A stretch of 64,000 nt of DNA from Alphaproteobacteria bacterium (GCA_016792565.1 JAEUMK010000002.1:62001-126000); one strand, 5' to 3'. Counted from the first letter of the stretch, positions 25,819 through 34,534 are shown. Numbers and translations are program-made. The notes: a model not told the origin generated them from the sequence alone.

Positions 25819-26718
25819 TCACGACTGGAAACCGGCCAGCAAGCGAGCGACAGCGATCGCCATTTCCGGGCGGATGTCGATGCCGTTCGAAATGTGCGCC
25901 ACCGCATTGCAGGTCACCACCGCCGCCGCGCCGGCGCGCAAGAGATCGCCATGAGCATCACCGCCAAAGAGCGCATGCACGCCGACACAGAACGGGGCCT
26001 TGGTGCCAGATGCGCGAAGCGCGCCGACTGCCATGACCATGGTCCGGGCGGTCGATATGATGTCATCGACCAGGACAGGCGTGCGGGCCGGATCCACATC
26101 CTGGCGCTCGATGCGGATTTCGACCTCACGGTCACCGCGCCGCGTCTTGCTGAGCACGGCGAAAGGACATGCCGCAATCGACGCGATGCGCGAAACCCAT
26201 TGCTCGCTTTCGACGTCCGGCCCGATCACCACGGGGTCCGGCACATTCTGCCGTATCCAGGCGGCGATCGCTTCGCCAGCCGACGCGGCAAGCGCCGGTA
26301 TGGAGAAGACGTCGTCCAGCCGGGCGATGCGATGAAGGTGCGGGTCCAGAGTGACGAGACCATCGAGAAAGGTCGACAGCAGTCGCGCTACGTGAACGGC
26401 GCTCAGGCTTTCGCCGTGCCGGAATCGCGCATCCTGTCGCATATACGGAAGATAGGGCGTTGCGAGAAAAACCCGACGCGCGCCAAGGTCGCGCGCGGTC
26501 GATGCAACGAGATAGAGCGCCAGCATCTTGGAATCCGGCCGATCGAGACTGCCCGCAATGACCACATCTGCAGCGCGAACCTCCGTCGCGATGCGCAGAT
26601 AGGACTCGCCATCGGGAAACGAACGCAGTTCGAGTTCGCCGCGCGCGGCGCCCAAGGCGGAGGCAAGCACATCCGCCAGCCCGGTCTCGTCGTGAAAGGG
26701 CAGGATGACGACCGCCAT
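25819..26718 (-). CDS. Ribose-phosphate pyrophosphokinase-like enzyme
   Basis: A 299-residue PRPP synthetase homologue. The N-terminal half has GELELRSFPDGESYLRI and the ATP-site motif PYLPYMRQDARF near residue 95. The metal-binding segment LVTLDPHLHRI is near 126, the catalytic flexible-loop Lys/Arg in LSKTRRGDREVEI near 195, and the PRPP loop PVLVDDIISTARTM near 219. All catalytic elements are present, so activity is likely. It is shorter and more diverged than housekeeping Prs (about 315). It follows the phosphorylase gene by 1 bp. The ATG at 26718 is preferred over upstream codons inside the phosphorylase. Confidence 0.85.
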   Translation of the reverse strand: MAVVILPFHDETGLADVLASALGAARGELELRSFPDGESYLRIATEVRAADVVIAGSLDRPDSKMLALYLVASTARDLGARRVFLATPYLPYMRQDARFRHGESLSAVHVARLLSTFLDGLVTLDPHLHRIARLDDVFSIPALAASAGEAIAAWIRQNVPDPVVIGPDVESEQWVSRIASIAACPFAVLSKTRRGDREVEIRIERQDVDPARTPVLVDDIISTARTMVMAVGALRASGTKAPFCVGVHALFGGDAHGDLLRAGAAAVVTCNAVAHISNGIDIRPEMAIAVARLLAGFQS

Positions 26719-26719
26719 G

Positions 26720-28243
26720 TCAGGCCTCGATCGTAAGGGCCATGCCGCCCTCTTCGGCGAACTCGGCCGCATAATCCAGCGCGCCCCGGGATTCCGCATG
26801 AAGGGTCAATAGCGGCTGGCCCCGCTCGATGGCGCTGCCCAGCGCAACGTGAAGCTCGACGCCGGCGGCCGGCGCCTTCGGCGCGCCGGAGAGCTTTGCG
26901 ATCCGCGCCAGCCGGCGATTGTCGATGGCGGCGAGCCGGCCGCCGGCGGACGCTTCGAAAACACGCTGAAAGGCGGCGCGGGGCGGCGTCCTGAGGCCGC
27001 CTTGCGCGGCGCAGATGGCCTGGAACTTGGTCCAGGCCCGGCCGCTGTCGAGCAGCTGGGCGGCGAGGTCCGATCCGGCGCCGCGCCGCGCGCGGCCGCC
27101 CATTTCGAGCACCGCTGCCGCCAGCGCGATCGACCGCGCGCGCAGGTCCGGCGGCGCCCCGGAATCGCACTGGAGGACCTGGAGCAAATCCCGGGCTTCC
27201 AGCGCAGGGCCGATACCGCGTCCGACCGGCGCCGTCCCGTCCGTCTGCAGGACTTCAACGGAGAGCCCGACCTCGGCGCCAACCTCGGTCATCAGCCGGG
27301 ACAGGCGGGCCGCCTGCGCGGCGCTCCTCACCTTGGCTGTCGGACCGACGGGCATGTCAATCACCACATGGGTCGAGCCGGCAGCCGCCTTCTTGGAAAG
27401 CACCGACGCCGCAAGCTGGCCATCGCTGTCGAAGTCGAGCAGCCGCTCGATGCGAATGAGAATGTCGTCCACCGGGCTGATGCCGATGCCGCCGCCCCAG
27501 ACAAGGCAGCCTCCCTCCTTTTCGACCACGCGCCGCATGGCGGCGAGGTCGAGCTCGACCGGGGTCAGCACCTCCATCGTGTCGGCCGTGCCGGCGGGCG
27601 AGGTGATGGCGCGAGAGGACGTCTTAGGAATGACAAGGCCGGCGGCAGCGACGATCGCCACGACCATCGGCGTGGTCCTGTTGCCCGGAAGACCGCCGAT
27701 GCAGTGCTTGTCGACGATCGGGGCGAATGGCCATGAGAGCCGTCGTCCTTCGGACAACATCGCACGGGTCAGCGCCACGGTCTCGGCATGCGACATCCGT
27801 TCGCCGGCGCAAGCCGTCAGGAAGGCGGCCGTCTCGACCGGCGAGTAGCGACCGGCAGCAACGTCGCGCACAATTTCGCCGATGGCGCCTGCCCCAAGCA
27901 TTTCGCCATGGATTTTTCCACGAACGGCCGACAGGGAGTGAACGGGTTCGGGATGTGCGGCGTGCGCGTGTTCGCCATCAACAGGCGACAAGAGCCGCCA
28001 CGCGGCCTCCGACAGCCCCGCCTCGTTCTGGTCCAGTAGTTCCGCCGAGACGACGTTGAGCGTCGCGATGATCGACTTGCGCTGCGTCGAGAGTCTGATG
28101 CGGGCCTGCGCCTCGAATCCTTCGGCCCGACAGACGGCGCTGTCGCGCCGCAGATAGACGATCGGCTCGTTATAGGTGTCGATGCCCATGCGGCGGATTG
28201 CCAGCTCATGGCGGCCCGCCCGGTCAGGCACGCGGTTCGTCAC
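26720..28243 (-). CDS. AMP phosphorylase / thymidine phosphorylase family enzyme
   Basis: 507 residues from a GTG start, matching the roughly 500-residue archaeal-type AMP phosphorylase group rather than the roughly 440-residue DeoA. An extra N-terminal domain of about 80 residues (with STQRKSIIATLNVVS) precedes the phosphorylase core. The core has VDKHCIGGLPGNRTTPMVVAI (phosphate site) near residue 180, SRAITSPAGTADTMEVL near 210, and a C-terminal lipoyl-like domain. Known relatives convert NMP and phosphate to base and ribose 1,5-bisphosphate. The GTG overlaps the nuclease stop by 4 bp (GTGA), so the two are probably translationally coupled. Substrate (NMP or thymidine) is not settled. Confidence 0.85.
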   Translation of the reverse strand: MTNRVPDRAGRHELAIRRMGIDTYNEPIVYLRRDSAVCRAEGFEAQARIRLSTQRKSIIATLNVVSAELLDQNEAGLSEAAWRLLSPVDGEHAHAAHPEPVHSLSAVRGKIHGEMLGAGAIGEIVRDVAAGRYSPVETAAFLTACAGERMSHAETVALTRAMLSEGRRLSWPFAPIVDKHCIGGLPGNRTTPMVVAIVAAAGLVIPKTSSRAITSPAGTADTMEVLTPVELDLAAMRRVVEKEGGCLVWGGGIGISPVDDILIRIERLLDFDSDGQLAASVLSKKAAAGSTHVVIDMPVGPTAKVRSAAQAARLSRLMTEVGAEVGLSVEVLQTDGTAPVGRGIGPALEARDLLQVLQCDSGAPPDLRARSIALAAAVLEMGGRARRGAGSDLAAQLLDSGRAWTKFQAICAAQGGLRTPPRAAFQRVFEASAGGRLAAIDNRRLARIAKLSGAPKAPAAGVELHVALGSAIERGQPLLTLHAESRGALDYAAEFAEEGGMALTIEA

Positions 28244-29616
28244 GAGGCCGCTCCGGCGGAGAGATCGCAGCGCTCCATATGCTCGGGCACGTGCGCGTCC
28301 CATCCCAGCTCGCGCTTCAGGCGCGCCCTCAGCGCGTCGGCAGCCGCAGGCTCGCCATGCGTCACGAAGGTCCGTCTAGGCGGATGCGGCAGGCGGCGGA
28401 CCCAGTCGACGATCTCATCGGCATCGGCATGGGCCGAGAGACTGTCGAGACCGACGACTTCGGCGCCGATGGGAACATCATCGCCGAATATCCGGACTGA
28501 CGATGCGCCTCCCAGAATGGCCGCGCCGCGGGTGCCGCCGGCCTGGAAGCCGGCGAGAACGATCATGTTCCTTGGGTCTTCCGCAAAGGCATGCAGGTGA
28601 TGGATGATGCGCCCGCCGGTCGCCATGCCGCTGCCGGCGATGATCACCATCGGGCCAGCGCTCTTGTTGAGCCGCCGAGAATCCTCGACCGACGATATGA
28701 TCGTCGCGGCGCGGCACATGGCCTCGGTTTCGGCACGGGAGAGGCGGTGCTCCTTGTGGTGATCCTGGTAGATCTTCGTGACGTCGGTCGCCATCGGGCT
28801 GTTCAGGAAGACCGGCAGGTCTCTTGGAATCCGGCCCTCGCGCTTCAGCCGATGGATGCCCCAGAGCAGGGACTGCGCGCGGCCGACCGCGAAACTCGCG
28901 ATCATCACGATACCGCCCCGCGCCGCGGCCCTGGCAATCGAACGGCCGAGCACCTCATAGGGATCGGATGTGTCGTGCTTGCGGTTGCCGTAGGTCGACT
29001 CGATCACCAGGTAGTCCGTTTCGACAGGGTCCGCCGGCGGTCGCATGATGTCGTCGTTCGGGCGGCCGAGATCGCCGCTGAAGAGGATCGATGTCTGGCG
29101 CGACCTGACCTCGGCGAAGGCGGCGCCCAGAATGTGACCGGCAGGCCGCAAGGTCACCGTGAGGCCTGGAGCGGGGCTGAAGCGCTCACCGAAAGCGCGC
29201 GCTTCGAACCTGTCGAGGGAGCGCTCCGCCTCGGACCTCGTGTAGAGCGGCATGGCAGGCTGGTGGCGGGTATATCCCCGCCGGTTGGCGCGCGCGGCGT
29301 CCTCTTCCTGCAAGGCGCCGCTGTCGGGCAGCAATATCCGGCAGAGTTCGATCGTGCCGTCGGTGCAGTAGACCGGTCCCCGGAAGCCGTTCTTGATCAG
29401 CAGCGGTACGTAACCCGAATGGTCGAGATGCGCATGGGTCAGGACAACCGCATTGAGCGTGGCGGGATTGAACGGCAGCGTCGCCCAGTTCCGTTCGCGC
29501 AGAACCTTGTAGCCCTGAAAGAGCCCGCAATCGACGAGAATGGAGCTGCGACCGTGCGTGAGCAGATACTTGGAGCCGGTGACCGTGTCGGCTCCACCCA
29601 AAAAGGTCAACTTCAT
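28240..29616 (-). CDS. Metallo-beta-lactamase/beta-CASP ribonuclease-like protein
   Basis: A 458-residue CPSF-73/Ysh1-like nuclease. It begins MKLTFLGGADTVTGSKYLL, and metal motif 2 THAHLDHSG is near residue 62. A further metal His is in RPAGHILGAAF and a metal Asp in SGDLGRPNDD. The beta-CASP insertion is in the middle (IASFAVGRAQSLL, VFLNSPMA), then SAHADADEIVDW and VTHGEPAAADALR of the RMMBL domain. Such enzymes cut RNA; some also hydrolyse phosphodiesters. The ATG at 29616 is chosen by homology; earlier codons encode an Arg-rich lead. It heads the leftward run through the phosphorylase and PRPP-like genes. Confidence 0.9.
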   Translation of the reverse strand: MKLTFLGGADTVTGSKYLLTHGRSSILVDCGLFQGYKVLRERNWATLPFNPATLNAVVLTHAHLDHSGYVPLLIKNGFRGPVYCTDGTIELCRILLPDSGALQEEDAARANRRGYTRHQPAMPLYTRSEAERSLDRFEARAFGERFSPAPGLTVTLRPAGHILGAAFAEVRSRQTSILFSGDLGRPNDDIMRPPADPVETDYLVIESTYGNRKHDTSDPYEVLGRSIARAAARGGIVMIASFAVGRAQSLLWGIHRLKREGRIPRDLPVFLNSPMATDVTKIYQDHHKEHRLSRAETEAMCRAATIISSVEDSRRLNKSAGPMVIIAGSGMATGGRIIHHLHAFAEDPRNMIVLAGFQAGGTRGAAILGGASSVRIFGDDVPIGAEVVGLDSLSAHADADEIVDWVRRLPHPPRRTFVTHGEPAAADALRARLKRELGWDAHVPEHMERCDLSAGAAS

Positions 29617-29769
29617 GCCCGTTCCGCGTCCCCTGCCAATTGGCCGACATTGTCCGAGTGGACCTCGGCAGTCCGGCCTGCGGCGACTATGGCCGATCCA
29701 AGGCCGGGCCGTCATCCGGAGATATCAAGGGCGAGAGGCTGAAGAGGCGGCCGGAGCGCGAGGCGGCGC

Positions 29770-31065
29770 TTGCCTTCGCGGCCGAAGGGTTCATCCTCGC
29801 GCGATCGACATTGGATTTTCGCATTGCCCCTCCCGTCCCGTTCCGCGCCCCCCGGCGCCCGCCCCGCGTCCGAACTCGGCTGGTACAATCTCGCCCTCGC
29901 CGGCTCGGTGGCGGCCGGCGGCATTCAGGGCGTGCTCTTCCCCTGGCTGATCACCGTCCATCTCGACAAATCGGCGCAGTGGGTCGGCGTTGCGCAGATG
30001 ATGTCGATGCTGCCGACCTTGCTGTTCGTCCTCTGGGGAGGCGCGATCGCCGACCGGATCGAGGCGCGCGCCTATCTGATCCGTCTGCAGCTGGCGATCA
30101 ACATTCCGCACCTGGCGTTGATCGCGGTCCTCGCGGCGGGCGCGCTCGAATACTGGGTCGCAATCCTCTACGTGCTGGGGCCCGGCATCATCTCCGCCTT
30201 TCTGATGCCTGCCCGGGACGCGGCGATCGCCCGGATCGCCATGCGCGAGAACCGCGACCTGGGACGGGCCATCACCGCTGCCACAGGACTGCAGTTCGGC
30301 GGGCAGATCGTCGGGTTCGGGCTTGGCGGCCTCGCCAGCGAAATCGGCCCGATCCCGCTCCTGTGCATTCAGATCGCGCTCAATCTGATATCGATCCTGG
30401 GTCTGACACGCATCCACCCGCAGCCCCCGTTGCGCCAGCCGGAGGACCATGGCGCCATTCTCGGCGAAATCGGGGACGGCCTGGCCGCCGCGCGAAGCGA
30501 CGCCCGAATCTGGCCCACGATCCTGCTCCTTGGAACGTCCAGCATCTTCTTCATGGGCGTCTATATGGTCGGACTGCCGCTGATGATCCGCGACATCTAC
30601 CAGGGCGGCTCAGGGGCATTTGCGCTCATGAACACGGCCTTCATGGGCGGCGTCATGGCCGGCACGTTCGCCTTGTCGCGCTTCAGGCCGGTCAGGCGTC
30701 AGGGCCGCCTCATCATGATGATGTTGCTGGGCAGTTCGGCCGCGATGCTGGCCACCAGCCTTCACCCTCCGGAATGGGCCTTTTACCTGATCATCCTGTG
30801 CTGGGGCGTCAGCGGCGGCATCTCGATGAGCACCAGCCGGGCCATCGTACAGGAGGCATCCGAGCCGGCCATGCGAGCCCGGATCGTGAGCGTCTATCAA
30901 CTCGCCCAGATGGGCGGAGGACCGGTGGGCTCACTTCTCGTCGGCGCGCTCAGCGGCTGGCTTGGTCTGACGCTCGCCTTCCTGCTTCCGCTCTCGGCGA
31001 TCGCAGCGATTTGGATCTCGGTTTTTCTCTTTACGCCGCTCTGGCGGGTCGGCCGCAATGCCTGA
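29770..31065 (+). CDS. Major facilitator superfamily transporter
   Basis: Up to 431 residues with about twelve membrane helices and the MFS loop 2-3 motif GGAIADRIEARAYL. The second half has YMVGLPLMIRDIY and GTFALSRFRPVRRQGRL. It resembles proton-coupled drug or small-molecule exporters (MFS_3-like), but no substrate can be named. The true start is uncertain: the frame opens with TTG at 29770, and a later TTG at 29824 would remove the 18-residue polar lead without affecting helix 1. It is divergent from the nuclease gene. Confidence 0.85.
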   Translation: MPSRPKGSSSRDRHWIFALPLPSRSAPPGARPASELGWYNLALAGSVAAGGIQGVLFPWLITVHLDKSAQWVGVAQMMSMLPTLLFVLWGGAIADRIEARAYLIRLQLAINIPHLALIAVLAAGALEYWVAILYVLGPGIISAFLMPARDAAIARIAMRENRDLGRAITAATGLQFGGQIVGFGLGGLASEIGPIPLLCIQIALNLISILGLTRIHPQPPLRQPEDHGAILGEIGDGLAAARSDARIWPTILLLGTSSIFFMGVYMVGLPLMIRDIYQGGSGAFALMNTAFMGGVMAGTFALSRFRPVRRQGRLIMMMLLGSSAAMLATSLHPPEWAFYLIILCWGVSGGISMSTSRAIVQEASEPAMRARIVSVYQLAQMGGGPVGSLLVGALSGWLGLTLAFLLPLSAIAAIWISVFLFTPLWRVGRNA

Positions 31066-31165
31066 CTCCGCCTCTTGTCAGGACCCCCTCCCCCTGCAGT
31101 GCCTCACCTGCCCTGCGATCGAGGTAAGTCGTGATCGTGACGGAAATTCGATCTATAGTCGGTCC

Positions 31166-31522
31166 ATGAGATTCGCTCGACATCTGCAACACCTGCTCGC
31201 GATCCTGCTCTGCTCCTTCGCTACGGCTTGCGCCGTTGGAAGCGGAGACGAGCAGTCTGGCGCCATAGCGCGCGGCCAGGCCTTGGCGGAATCGCAGTGC
31301 GCGCAATGCCATGCCATCGGCCCGACGGGGCTTAGTCCCTACCCCGCCGCTCCCTTGTGGCGCGAGCTGGCGGAGACGAAGGATACCGACGAACTCGCCC
31401 AGATGTTCGGCGAGGGCAAGCTGATCCACAGGGACGGAACGCTGTCGATGCCCGAGTACATGCTGACGCCTCAGCAGATCGGCGAGCTCGTGGCCTATAT
31501 GAAGACTTTGCGCGCCAGTTGA
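31166..31522 (+). CDS. Small cytochrome c, probably membrane-anchored or lipidated
   Basis: A 118-residue protein. The signal sequence is RFARHLQHLLAILLCSFATAC, possibly ending in a lipobox-like ATAC. The heme motif is SQCAQCHAIGP near residue 47, and MPEYMLTPQQIGELVAYM supplies the methionine ligand and C-terminal helix of class I cytochromes. It would carry electrons in the periplasm. The frame extends upstream to 31058, but the ATG at 31166 opens the signal peptide. It is followed by nnrU on the same strand (40 bp). Confidence 0.87.
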   Translation: MRFARHLQHLLAILLCSFATACAVGSGDEQSGAIARGQALAESQCAQCHAIGPTGLSPYPAAPLWRELAETKDTDELAQMFGEGKLIHRDGTLSMPEYMLTPQQIGELVAYMKTLRAS

Positions 31523-31562
31523 GTCCGGCCTGCCTGATGCCGGCTGCGGGGAGGGCGTAACA

Positions 31563-32147
31563 GTGCTGTACTTGGCGATGGGGGTCCTGTTGTTCGCCGC
31601 GGCGCATGCCGTGCCGATGTTCCCCGCCTTTCGCGGACGCATGGTCGCGGCCATGGGGGAAGGGGCCGTCAAGGGGCTGGTGGCGCTGGGCGTTGCCGCA
31701 GGTTTCGCCCTGATCATTTGGGGATACGGCGCCGCTCGCGACGAAGGGACGGCCATCCTGTGGGATCCCCCGGTCTGGACCCGCCATCTGGCAACGCTGC
31801 TGATGCTGCCGGCCCTCGTCATGCTGGCAGCCGCCTACACGCCGCCAGGCCGGCTCAAGACGATGCTCAAGCATCCCATGCTCGCCAGCGTGAAGCTCTG
31901 GGCGGCGGCGCACCTGCTCGCCAATGGCACCGCCGCCGATCTCGTGCTCTTCGGCGGCCTGCTCGCCTGGGCGGTGGCCGACCGCATCTCGCTGGCCCGG
32001 CGCGAGCGGGCTGGACTGATCGCGCGCCCGGCCGCCGGTCCGGCCGTCAACGACCTCATCGCCGTCGCGGTGGGCGCAGCCCTTTGGGCGCTGCTCACCT
32101 TCTGGGGCCACGCCTATCTCTTCGGCGTCAGCCCGCTCATGGTGTAG
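31563..32147 (+). CDS. NnrU family membrane protein
   Basis: A 194-residue protein with six membrane helices and the NnrU features: an early FAAAHAVPMFP motif, a helix pair around HPMLASVKLWAAAHLLANGTAADLVLFGG and a final FWGHAYLFGVSPL. NnrU proteins are linked by gene context to nitrite/nitric oxide metabolism, and relatives (NnrU-like isomerases) act on carotenoids; the role here is not defined. The start is GTG at 31563. It converges on a DUF2892 gene across an 8-bp-stem hairpin. Confidence 0.88.
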   Translation: MLYLAMGVLLFAAAHAVPMFPAFRGRMVAAMGEGAVKGLVALGVAAGFALIIWGYGAARDEGTAILWDPPVWTRHLATLLMLPALVMLAAAYTPPGRLKTMLKHPMLASVKLWAAAHLLANGTAADLVLFGGLLAWAVADRISLARRERAGLIARPAAGPAVNDLIAVAVGAALWALLTFWGHAYLFGVSPLMV

Positions 32148-32166
32148 CGCCCGGCGCACCGGGCGC
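32147..32166. terminator. Bidirectional hairpin between nnrU and DUF2892 gene
   Basis: Perfect inverted repeat GCGCCCGG / CCGGGCGC with loop CGCA, beginning at the last base of the nnrU stop codon. No T-tract follows on either strand, but location between convergent genes suits a transcription end or mRNA stabiliser. Confidence 0.5.
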
Positions 32167-32178
32167 CTGCCTGGCGGA

Positions 32179-32379
32179 TCAGAACGCCGGGCCGGGCTTA
32201 ACGCCCAGTTTGCGGAACGCCATCGCCGCCGGGCAGAAACCGGTGAACGAGGCCTGGATCATGTTCACCCCGGCGAAGGCGGTGAGCAGCAGGAAGGCCG
32301 GGTGGACGAAATAGCCAAGCGCCAGGCCCAGCAGGACGACGAAGCCCGCAAAGACGAGGACGGCGCGATCGAGGGTCAT
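32179..32379 (-). CDS. DUF2892 inner membrane protein
   Basis: A 66-residue protein with two membrane helices separated by a short loop, then FTGFCPAAMAFRKLGVKPG, the DUF2892 C-terminal pattern with the conserved 'CP'. DUF2892 domains are fused to rhodanese in YgaP and are common in sulfide-stress operons. It lies 29 bp downstream of sqr on the same strand, so it is probably co-transcribed with it and belongs to the sulfide response. Confidence 0.88.
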   Translation of the reverse strand: MTLDRAVLVFAGFVVLLGLALGYFVHPAFLLLTAFAGVNMIQASFTGFCPAAMAFRKLGVKPGPAF

Positions 32380-32408
32380 GGGAGTTCTCCTTTGGGGTTG
32401 GGCGGCGC

Positions 32409-33701
32409 TCAGGCCGACTCGTGACGCTTGATTTCCTTGAGCTTGCGGATGCCGAGCAGATCGAGCGCGAGGCGCTCGTAGAACGGCTCGCTGGTGCCCT
32501 TGCGGATCTTGCGCAGGAAGTATTTTTCGAAGCCGATCTTCGCCAGATGGACCCAGCGCCCGCGCCGCGACCAGTTCACGTTGCGCGGCGGGATCTGGGG
32601 CTGGGCGACGAAGGCAATGCCCTCGTCGCCGAAATCGGCGAGGCAGACCGCGTTCCAGGTCGGTTCGTATTCCGGTTCGCGGCCCTTCAGCAGGTCGGCG
32701 ATGTTTTCGGCCGTCGCCGTCACCATCGATTCGATCATGAAGCCGGTCTTGGGCACGCCCACGGGGAGCGGCGTGCCGCCCATCGGCGGGATCGCCACGC
32801 AGACGCCGATGCCGAAGACGTTGGGGTATTTGGGATTGCGCTGATGCTTGTCGACGATGACGAAGCCGCGCGGGTTGACGAGACCCTCAATGCCGCGGAT
32901 CGCCGCGACGCCGCGGAAGGCGGGGAGCATCATCGAGAAGCCGAACGGCAATTGATGCGCCTTCTTGAGGCTGCCGTCGTCGTTGACCTCCTCGACATGC
33001 ATCACGCCGGCCTCGACCTTCACGACCTTGGCGTTGGTGATCCACTTGATGTGCTTGTCGCGCAGGGCCGTCTCCAGCATCGTCTTGGTGTCGCCGACGC
33101 CGTCGAGGCCGAGATGGCCGATATAGGGCTCGGGCGTCACGAAGGTCATGGGCACGCGGTCGCGCATCTTGCGACGGCGCAGGTCCGTTTCCATGATGAA
33201 GGCGAATTCGTAGGCGGGCCCGTAGCAGGACGCGCCCTGCACCGCGCCGACGACGATTGGCCCGGGATTGGCAACGAAGTCGCTCCACTTGTCCGCCGCC
33301 CTGCTCGCATGGCCGATCGTGCAGACCGACGCCGTGTGGCCCTCGGGGCCGAGGCCTTCGATTTCGTCGAAGGCGAGGTCGGGGCCGGTGGAAATGATGA
33401 GATAGTCGTAAGGGACGGTATTGCCGTCGTTCAGCTCGACCTCGTTGCGTTCGGGCGCGACGCGCTTGGCGCCGCATGAGATGAAGGCGATCTTGCGCCG
33501 CTCGAAGATCGGCCGCAGCTCGACCGTGATGTCCGAGGGCTTGCGCCACTGCACCGCAACCCAGGGGTTCGACGGCACGAACGAGTAGGATTCGGAATCC
33601 GAGATGACCGTCAGGCGGTCGTCCTTGCCCATCTTGGCCTTCATCTCGTAGGCCATGATCACGCCGCCGAGACCCGCGCCCAACACCACGATATGCGCCA
33701 T
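32409..33701 (-). CDS. sqr: Sulfide:quinone oxidoreductase
   Basis: A 430-residue FAD flavoprotein that oxidises sulfide to polysulfide/persulfide and reduces quinone at the inner membrane. The N-terminal FAD fold is HIVVLGAGLGGVIMAYE. Cysteines are at 127 (SVCTIGH), 159 (GASCYGPAYEF) and 353 (WNAVCLADFG), the same numbers as the three essential cysteines of Rhodobacter capsulatus SQR. The C-terminus is basic and amphipathic, fitting membrane attachment. The start at ATG 33701 follows GGAGG; an in-frame ATG at 33713 is less likely. It is divergent from the ArsR-family regulator. Confidence 0.92.
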   Translation of the reverse strand: MAHIVVLGAGLGGVIMAYEMKAKMGKDDRLTVISDSESYSFVPSNPWVAVQWRKPSDITVELRPIFERRKIAFISCGAKRVAPERNEVELNDGNTVPYDYLIISTGPDLAFDEIEGLGPEGHTASVCTIGHASRAADKWSDFVANPGPIVVGAVQGASCYGPAYEFAFIMETDLRRRKMRDRVPMTFVTPEPYIGHLGLDGVGDTKTMLETALRDKHIKWITNAKVVKVEAGVMHVEEVNDDGSLKKAHQLPFGFSMMLPAFRGVAAIRGIEGLVNPRGFVIVDKHQRNPKYPNVFGIGVCVAIPPMGGTPLPVGVPKTGFMIESMVTATAENIADLLKGREPEYEPTWNAVCLADFGDEGIAFVAQPQIPPRNVNWSRRGRWVHLAKIGFEKYFLRKIRKGTSEPFYERLALDLLGIRKLKEIKRHESA

Positions 33702-33770
33702 CCTGACCTCCATTTGCGGAGCCTGCCGCGCCGCTTTTGTGTCTTGTCCCCCGCAGCCAGGCCGCGGTCA

Positions 33771-33784
33771 TTGATATCCAGCAA
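33771..33784 (-). promoter_or_regulatory. Candidate FNR/FixK-like site upstream of sqr
   Basis: TTGATATCCAGCAA fits a loose TTGA-N6-KCAA pattern. It lies about 70 bp before the sqr ATG. One arm is imperfect, so this is weaker than the ccoN site. Confidence 0.3.
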
Positions 33785-33831
33785 TCGCCGCGGCGCATTC
33801 AAACCGCACTCTTGCCTCGCCCGCAAGTCTC

Positions 33832-33847
33832 AATATATACGCATATT
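33832..33847. promoter_or_regulatory. Candidate operator AATAT-N6-ATATT in the sqr/arsR intergenic region
   Basis: A perfect inverted repeat in an AT-rich island within GC-rich DNA, ending just before the AGGAG of the downstream regulator gene (start 33863). ArsR-family persulfide sensors bind AT-rich palindromes between their own gene and sqr. The position would let bound protein block the regulator operon. Binding is inferred. Confidence 0.5.
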
Positions 33848-33862
33848 AGGAGATACTGAAAT

Positions 33863-34210
33863 ATGGAAATCGACCCGAAGCGGATGAAGCGCGCGGCCGC
33901 CGACGCCAGCGGCCTGTTCGCGGTCTTGTCGAACCCCAAGCGGCTGATGATCCTCTGCCGTCTGGTCGACGGCGAGGCGAGCGTCGGCGAACTGGCCGCC
34001 TTTGCGGGCGGCACCCAGTCCGGCGTCTCGCAGCATCTCGCCATGCTGCGAAACCAGGGGGTCGTCGCCACCCGCCGGGACGCCCAGACCATCTACTACC
34101 GCCTGGCCAGCGAGCCGGCGCGGGGCATCATGGAGGCGGCCTACGCCTCATTCTGCGGGCCCGCCAAGGGGCGCGGCCGCGCCTGCAAACCGTCAGGAGC
34201 CAGGACATGA
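33863..34210 (+). CDS. ArsR-family regulator, SqrR/BigR-like persulfide sensor
   Basis: A 115-residue winged-helix protein. The core is VLSNPKRLMILCRLVDGEASVGELAAFA, and the recognition helix is in TQSGVSQHLAMLRNQGVV. C32 and C98 are 66 residues apart, the same spacing as the redox cysteines of SqrR (C41/C107) and BigR (C42/C108). A third cysteine, C108, lies in the basic tail. In those proteins a persulfide-driven tetrasulfide link between the cysteines releases DNA. It is divergent from sqr and overlaps the rhodanese gene by 4 bp (ATGA). Confidence 0.88.
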   Translation: MEIDPKRMKRAAADASGLFAVLSNPKRLMILCRLVDGEASVGELAAFAGGTQSGVSQHLAMLRNQGVVATRRDAQTIYYRLASEPARGIMEAAYASFCGPAKGRGRACKPSGART

Positions 34211-34524
34211 GCAAGGTCAGCCATATCGCGCCCCACGAACTGGCGGCGGCCCTGAAGGAAGGGCGCTGCGTCCTCGTCGATGTGCGCGAGCCGGACGAGC
34301 ACCGTTCGGCCCGGATTCCGGGCGCGCAGCTCCATCCGCTGTCGGCGTTCGATCCGCGCAATCTGCCCTCAGAGCCCGGCAAGGTTCTGGTGATCGCCTG
34401 CGCGGCGGGCGGGCGCTCGCTGCGGGCGGCGACGGCGTGCGCGCAGAGCGGACTGCCAGCCACCAACCTCACCGGCGGCCTGGCCGCCTGGCACAAGGCC
34501 GGCCTTCCGGTCGAACGGGGATAA
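34207..34524 (+). CDS. Rhodanese-like sulfurtransferase
   Basis: A 105-residue single-domain rhodanese. It has LVDVREPDEHRSARIPGAQLHPLS, then VIACAAGGRSLRAA, where the active-site loop is C65-AAGGRS in the CxxGxRS form. It ends NLTGGLAAWHKAGLPVE. It would accept sulfane sulfur from persulfides made by SQR and pass it to a thiol. It starts within the regulator's stop (4-bp overlap) and is followed after 10 bp by the RND adaptor. Confidence 0.92.
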   Translation: MSKVSHIAPHELAAALKEGRCVLVDVREPDEHRSARIPGAQLHPLSAFDPRNLPSEPGKVLVIACAAGGRSLRAATACAQSGLPATNLTGGLAAWHKAGLPVERG

Positions 34525-34534
34525 GGGAAACGCT

